The notes under the pieces are model-generated. The model searched no databases. It was not told the DNA's origin and was given only the letters and a program-made list of their open reading frames with translations. From contig JAUWND010000008.1 of NCBI GenBank assembly GCA_030612835.1, forward strand, positions 1 to 34,025: DNA of 34,025 nucleotides, read 5' to 3'. Source of the DNA: Candidatus Methanophagales archaeon. GTDB taxonomy: Archaea; Halobacteriota; Syntropharchaeia; Alkanophagales; Methanospirareceae. Each line of letters starts with the position of its first letter. Position 1 is the first letter of the stretch. Shown here piece after piece: positions 31,201 to 34,025 of this stretch. A program made the position numbers and the translations under genes.

Positions 31201-34025
31201 TACCTGCTGGTGAACGACAGTTATGGAGAAGTGCAGCGAGTGCATGATGTAGAAAGATTCGTGGTGAGCAAATACGCTGAGAATCCAGGTGGGTTCGTTT
31301 ATCGGGGCAAGGAACTTCAAATATGGGCTACTTCTTCTGATGATTACGTTGCAAAAGGTTCTGAAGTTGTATTTACTAGCTATCTGAAGAATAACGGTGA
31401 TGATGAGTTTAAAGGAAACATCGGTATCTACGGACACGAGGCGGGTGGAGCGTGGTGGGCTTATTACGATAACATCTCGAATATTACCATAGCACCGCAT
31501 TCCGAAGATAGCTTTACGTATGCTCACGAGATGGAACACTCTACGGCGGTCTATTTCGGATTGTTTGACAAGCCTGTGAATCATAAGGCCCTTTCTATAC
31601 GTAGCTTCAACCAAAACGCTATTGCAAAGTGTGAGCGAGGAGTATGGACTTTTTACCCATCCGTTGATATTGAAATAGAAACAGACCAGAAAGAATATGC
31701 AAAAGGTGAAGATGTCTTTGTCTCGCTCAACCTCACGAACAAGCAAAAAGTCCGCCACAATGTTACCGTTGACGTCAGAACGCTTGACCCAGACAACAAG
31801 AAGATTTACGAAGACAGTTTTGACGCGAACCTCAGCGCTTACGAAACCAAAAACAAAACGCTTTCTTTCTCGCTGCCCGCAGATTCCCGCTACGGCACTT
31901 ATATCGTAACGGCAGAAGCATACGAAAGCGGAGATAAAATAGGCTCTAACTCTACTTACTTTGAGCTTCCAAAGATTTACCTCTTAAGGCGGAACTTTGA
32001 TAAGCCAGACAAGGTTTATTGCATCAGACAAAACATGAGCCTTACTCTTAACATCACAAACACCGGCTCGTCTGTCTGGACTTCGTGGATAAACACAACC
32101 ATTCCCTCTCTCGCCTTCTCTGATTCCAAATTCCTCTCTTTGAACCCAAACGAAAACAGAGAAATAGAATACAAGAACATCGGCATTCCCACAGACTTCG
32201 CAGCCGGGAAACACGATGTCCTCGTTAACCTCTCTTACGACAGCAGCACAAAAAAGGACAATTTTTTCATTCCTTGCTCTGACCTGAGGATAGAAGCAGG
32301 CAAGAAATACAAAGCAGGCGAAAACATAAGTTTCAATATCTCCAACGTTGGCGGCGTAGATACCGATTTCAACTGCTCCTTCAAATTCGTTGACTGGAAA
32401 GGCAAGGAGATGTACGAAGATGTGGTAGAAGATACCCTTCTTTCTTTGAAGAACAAAACCATATCCTTTGATATTCACAACCAGTCAGTGAACGGCTCGT
32501 ATTATCTCATCGTGTCGTGCAAAGATAAAGAGACGGGAAGAGAGACGGAATTAGCTGCGCTATGCGAAGTAAGCGGTTTGAAATCGGATTTGACCTCAGA
32601 CACCGAGAGAAAAATATATTTCAAAAACGAGAATGTGTCCATCCTTACAAATATAACGAACAGGGATAGCGAGATTGAGAACGGCACGCTGAACCTCAAA
32701 ATCGTTCGTGTTTCCATGCCTACCTCAGCCGAACGCGCACTTGCTATCGCAACCGCAAAACTGTCGGGGTATAAGTATAAGCTCGAAGAACACGAAATTG
32801 TCATGCATAACAGCTCTCACAACCGTTCGCATAACAGTTCAACCCTGCAATCGCCTTCTCCTCCACCTACTAATTTCTTATCCGGACTGAGTCCATATAA
32901 CATTATTGCTACTGCTCGCGCTGCATCGCCACCTGCAAACTTCACTCCCACACCCACTCCCGAACACGAACCCGAACGCGAACCTGAAAATGAAACAGGG
33001 GAATTACCAATTGAAGAACTATCACCTACACCATCCATTAATGTTACTCCTACGCCTGAGCATGAACCTTTGGCACTTCCGGCAGACGAGCTTAACGAAA
33101 GTTATGATAATGAATCGCGAATAGAAGAGTTTGTGCATTCGCCTTCACCACTACCCGCAAACTTAACTCCCACCCCTGAACCGGGAAATGAAATAGGGGA
33201 ATTCCCAATTGAAGAACCATCACCCTCTCTTCCACCCGTTAACCTAACTTCCATCCCCGAACCAGAACCCGAACCCGAAGAGGAACTTGCTGAAATTTAT
33301 AAGCTGAGTGCAGCGAAATTAAGCGATATTATAATAGGAAACGAAACGGTGTGGAAAGACGAAGTAAAAATCTTAAGTGGCAATTTAATTATCAATTCCT
33401 CCGGGAACCTCACCTTGATTAATACCCAATTAATCATGGATTGCACTTCTGACGGGCAGTACCACATTGAAGTTCAAAACGGTGGCGAGATGCACATCTT
33501 CGATTCCGAAATCACTGCAAAGAACACGAATTATGAATATTACTTCCAGGTGAAATCAGGTGCGAAGTTTGAGATGCACGATTCTGAACTACACGAGTGC
33601 GGTTATACATGGGGAACAAATGGCGACCATGCCGGTTTGTGGATCAATACGAATAACACAATAATTGAGAGTAATTCAATAACAAGTAATTATTGCGGAA
33701 TCGTGTTATATCAATCCAACAACAACACCTTAACAGACAATACCGCTAACTCAAACAACAACCGCGGCATTTATCTGTCTTCTTCGAGTAACAACACACT
33801 TACAAACAACACCGCCAACTCGAACAAATACGACCACGGCATTTACCTATCTTCTTCGAGTAACAACACTTTAACGAACAATACCGCTAACTGGAACGTC
33901 AACCACGGCATTTATCTGTCTTCATCTAATAACAACACTTTAACGAGAAACACCGCTAACGGGAACAGATACGACCATGGCATTTACCTATCTTCTTCGA
34001 GCAACAACACGCTCACGAGAAACAC
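25276..34025 (+). CDS. Giant secreted YD-repeat/RHS protein with GATase-like, Ig-like and beta-helix domains (3' end outside window)
   Basis: One frame is open from ATG 25276 to the window edge (at least 2,916 residues). In order: signal peptide (SLLLVTIMLCSIFAGAVTA, about residues 10-28); DUF6531-like entry (NTANGNLYLAEADISIKARG, then LVRAYNSHNSG and GPFGFGWTFNYN, about 66-115); about fifty YD repeats (about 180-1345); RHS core ending YYYRARYYDAKVGRFLSKD and PVNLVDPFGF (about 1350-1393, the PxxxxDPxGF cleavage-type motif); a hydrophobic, Cys-containing segment with 15-residue repeats (about 1396-1690); a glutamine-amidotransferase-like fold (YPILIIPSGGFSG; YVNDGGTLIVYSQ; GTGTIIATTIYTDWAYGHH, about 1701-1905); Ig/CARDB-like domains with many N-x-S/T sites (about 1916-2515); a Pro/Glu/Thr linker (about 2522-2672); and a NosD-like beta-helix. 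It is probably anchored at the cell surface; a toxin, adhesin or carbohydrate-binding role is undecided. Confidence 0.9.
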   Translation, partial: MKTELKAKSVSLLLVTIMLCSIFAGAVTADVTKSAANTSLAFGNPRSCIGCAGYEPWYYYAAGGIVNTANGNLYLAEADISIKARGFDIELVRAYNSHNSGKHGPFGFGWTFNYNIYLVKNDDGSVTFFDEDGSAHTFTPAGGNNYTAPPGIHSKLVKNADDSFTLCFTDVSKYNFGSNGKINNITDKNDNHLNFTYNILGRLTRISDDSGLYLNLNYNLRGRISSVVDPLGKEIRYEYDVSDLTKVTDAMGHSTRYEYYDNHKLKSKVDRVDSMLIFSYYDDGKVKDVKVSKYGEKDVMPFTLYKLEYASNIADVTDALGHETTIEHNSNGNPVKITDPLGGVITTNWDGDMNIVSITDANGHITSFNYDAFGNLIKETDALGNSALYAYDNIDTTGKYISLLVNTTNARGFTTSFEYDAKGNLIRLTDATGNHSSMGYDTYGNEISSADFRGYITLFAYDARGYLLNSTDATGNATSYSYDSGGRLLSETDANGYSTKYEYDANDNLIKELDDTGNETKYEYNAEGNLINTIDANGHSTAVSKNIIGKIDGTTDASGNETSFEYDKNGNLIEITDANGRKTKTTYDALGRVISVTDAPGNTIRYTYDAAGRVTSITDKNGHTTHYTYDAVNRLIQVKDPLGHTVSYSYDENSNLLSLADENGHTTSYEYDVLDREVKVIDALSNEDLFSYDANGNLLSFTDAYGYIVCYKYDPLNRLIEVIDPTGKKTIQSYDAVGNRVSLTDRNGHVTSFRYDTLNRLIEITDALGNAESYEYDAVGNIITLKDAKGFTENYFYDELNRVTKVVDATGKSTLFSYDAVGNLVRTTDANGNSESFTYDSLDRLINVTNALSRQTKYEYDATENVVSITDANNHVTGFQYDALDRLIKTKANYPSLSEISYGYDNIGNMISMTDENGHRTRYEYNDLGKLTKVTSPLGYTTQFSYDAIGNLISRTDANGDTSTYSYNVLGRLISSTYPDGSNITYKYDAEGNFIHVSSNGIVTNNSYNELNQLESTTVNYSSFSKTVGYTYDANGNRATMIDADAGITSYVYDGVDRLVSITDPSGETIAYQYDDTGRVLKINYPNGVSSSYSYDAADRLSKLTNKKSKGEMISSYSYTYDNLGNRVSMAEANGNITKHKYDERNRLINVTYPDGNIARYTYDKAGNRVSEANATSTITYTYDADNRLLNTNGISYSYDNNGNRISKSDGTKYEYDYENRLTKVTLPDASQVTYQYTPFGNRISKTDINGTTHYLYEFEDILMEFDVNGVQKSRYTHGIGIDDPISMDRNGAKSYYHIDGLGSVTSLTDVKENIVASYRYDAFGKIKEKTGSVINPYTFTGREYDSDIGLYYYRARYYDAKVGRFLSKDLIVPNSYTYVDNNPVNLVDPFGFGPLKGLSWGEAWDAFSESWSKQGESFVETWRGVAKGDMQHIARQYKNSGLGQTHTHMHSCPWAYYGTRSALTVSAATGSIAILVIASESGAVRYAWLGGKWVVVTGGKLAWRSGKWLLVKGGKLVWRSGKWLVVKGGKFAWRVGKKRIIDCIVGASVRAGTYLVGQELFGNKKSNCEHGCAVLANALTGCIATAILGGMVGGTIKHLFLKGVNIFPGAIGPISQIMYHRTVWGGKVLTSLLAAGTLEDYLKENCMSACYPGEGESTNGIKGFKKDKNKKPQRRGGHPDDNYDVSVLSYSSPTATTSNYKPEEVAILANGFYDEFSNLLTELGESATFVDVYTPLENLNDYPILIIPSGGFSGISSLSSFKSKLENYVNDGGTLIVYSQNNGYEFGAVPGDLSGYGWTEDQACHYRSVAINTYHPLLSGQNSVTLDVVVDGYFTSYPENATILLTRTKNGMPAMLMYEYGNGTGTIIATTIYTDWAYGHHQATGDGKRLIRDMISWAKERKELSEYSADDLVIIPINVTSYIDLTSDKVKFEVIADNEVVDTVEVTTSIPPYEKKTVNFVYRAPANLGILYIDYLLVNDSYGEVQRVHDVERFVVSKYAENPGGFVYRGKELQIWATSSDDYVAKGSEVVFTSYLKNNGDDEFKGNIGIYGHEAGGAWWAYYDNISNITIAPHSEDSFTYAHEMEHSTAVYFGLFDKPVNHKALSIRSFNQNAIAKCERGVWTFYPSVDIEIETDQKEYAKGEDVFVSLNLTNKQKVRHNVTVDVRTLDPDNKKIYEDSFDANLSAYETKNKTLSFSLPADSRYGTYIVTAEAYESGDKIGSNSTYFELPKIYLLRRNFDKPDKVYCIRQNMSLTLNITNTGSSVWTSWINTTIPSLAFSDSKFLSLNPNENREIEYKNIGIPTDFAAGKHDVLVNLSYDSSTKKDNFFIPCSDLRIEAGKKYKAGENISFNISNVGGVDTDFNCSFKFVDWKGKEMYEDVVEDTLLSLKNKTISFDIHNQSVNGSYYLIVSCKDKETGRETELAALCEVSGLKSDLTSDTERKIYFKNENVSILTNITNRDSEIENGTLNLKIVRVSMPTSAERALAIATAKLSGYKYKLEEHEIVMHNSSHNRSHNSSTLQSPSPPPTNFLSGLSPYNIIATARAASPPANFTPTPTPEHEPEREPENETGELPIEELSPTPSINVTPTPEHEPLALPADELNESYDNESRIEEFVHSPSPLPANLTPTPEPGNEIGEFPIEEPSPSLPPVNLTSIPEPEPEPEEELAEIYKLSAAKLSDIIIGNETVWKDEVKILSGNLIINSSGNLTLINTQLIMDCTSDGQYHIEVQNGGEMHIFDSEITAKNTNYEYYFQVKSGAKFEMHDSELHECGYTWGTNGDHAGLWINTNNTIIESNSITSNYCGIVLYQSNNNTLTDNTANSNNNRGIYLSSSSNNTLTNNTANSNKYDHGIYLSSSSNNTLTNNTANWNVNHGIYLSSSNNNTLTRNTANGNRYDHGIYLSSSSNNTLTRN
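29737..29889 (+). repeat. 45-bp tandem repeat inside the post-core segment
   Basis: Three 45-base units (29737-29781, 29782-29826, 29827-29871) and a partial fourth encode 15-residue repeats of the form AWRSGKWLLVKGGKL. Units two and three differ at only a few bases, so the expansion is recent. The repeats put Trp, Lys and Gly in a fixed spacing, as in an amphipathic beta or membrane-active stretch. Confidence 0.9.
33721..34025 (+). repeat. Alternating 69/72-bp tandem repeats of the beta-helix
   Basis: Units start at 33721, 33790, 33862, 33931 and 34003, alternating 69 and 72 bases, and encode 23- or 24-residue rungs of the form NNTLTNNTANSN..HGIYLSSSS. The pattern is that of NosD-type parallel beta-helix repeats. 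The array continues past the window edge. Confidence 0.92.

Noticed and set aside
30152-33124. Short plus-strand frames and a 233-residue minus-strand frame in the 30-33 kb region
   Set aside because: They are out-of-frame shadows of the giant protein, which has clear domain patterns here.
1-34025. tRNA or rRNA genes
   Set aside because: Scanning the intergenic gaps showed no T-arm GTTCGAATCC-like words with cloverleaf context and no ribosomal RNA signature.

Overview
The window reads as a fosmid-sized piece of a methane-metabolising archaeon. It carries CDP-archaeol synthase (archaeal ether lipids), a methanogenesis marker 15-type ATPase, a DUF2124 protein, the methanofuran kinase MfnE, a stand-alone core MetE, many TATA boxes 25-30 bases before start codons, and several leaderless-looking genes. 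The abundance of palindromic intergenic repeats and the gene mix make an ANME-1/Syntrophoarchaeia-type genome my best guess, but the exact taxon is inference.

Region 1-6.9 kb: a cut-off gene, carS, two small winged-helix proteins, a two-gene module of tiny proteins on the minus strand, two overlapping MrpD/NuoL-M-type ion-translocating subunits, and a marker-15 ATPase translationally coupled to a YgjP-type zinc peptidase. Region 7.2-13.6 kb: a metallo-beta-lactamase fold protein, then envelope genes: a small export protein, a PAP2 phosphatase, a lipid flippase/LPG-synthase-like membrane protein, and a convergent three-gene sugar operon (UDP-galactopyranose-mutase-like oxidoreductase, GT2, GT4). 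Region 14.0-20.3 kb: housekeeping and cofactor genes (BofA-like, DUF2124, aroC, purM, core metE overlapping mfnE, a zinc ribbon and a conserved unknown).

Region 20.5-23.8 kb is a graveyard: a sensor gene truncated at its 5' end and frame-shifted near its 3' end, an IS5-type transposase fragment fused to an IS1634-type transposase fragment, and a small palindromic element that splits the latter. That insertion defines a family of 161-218 bp non-coding elements (MITEs) with ends GTATTTGTWTAGCT and 8-base target duplications. Several further copies, some nested inside other palindromic elements, fill most intergenic gaps.

Region 24.0-34.0 kb holds an archaeal AAA+ ATPase and a giant secreted protein that is open from 25276 to the end of the window with no stop (at least 2,916 residues). 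It has a signal peptide, a DUF6531-like start, about fifty YD repeats, an RHS core with its cleavage-type motif, a hydrophobic segment with 15-residue tandem repeats, a glutamine-amidotransferase-like domain, several Ig/CARDB-like domains rich in glycosylation sequons, a Pro/Glu linker and a NosD-like beta-helix. This protein and the MITE family are the most notable contents. No tRNA, rRNA or CRISPR array was seen.
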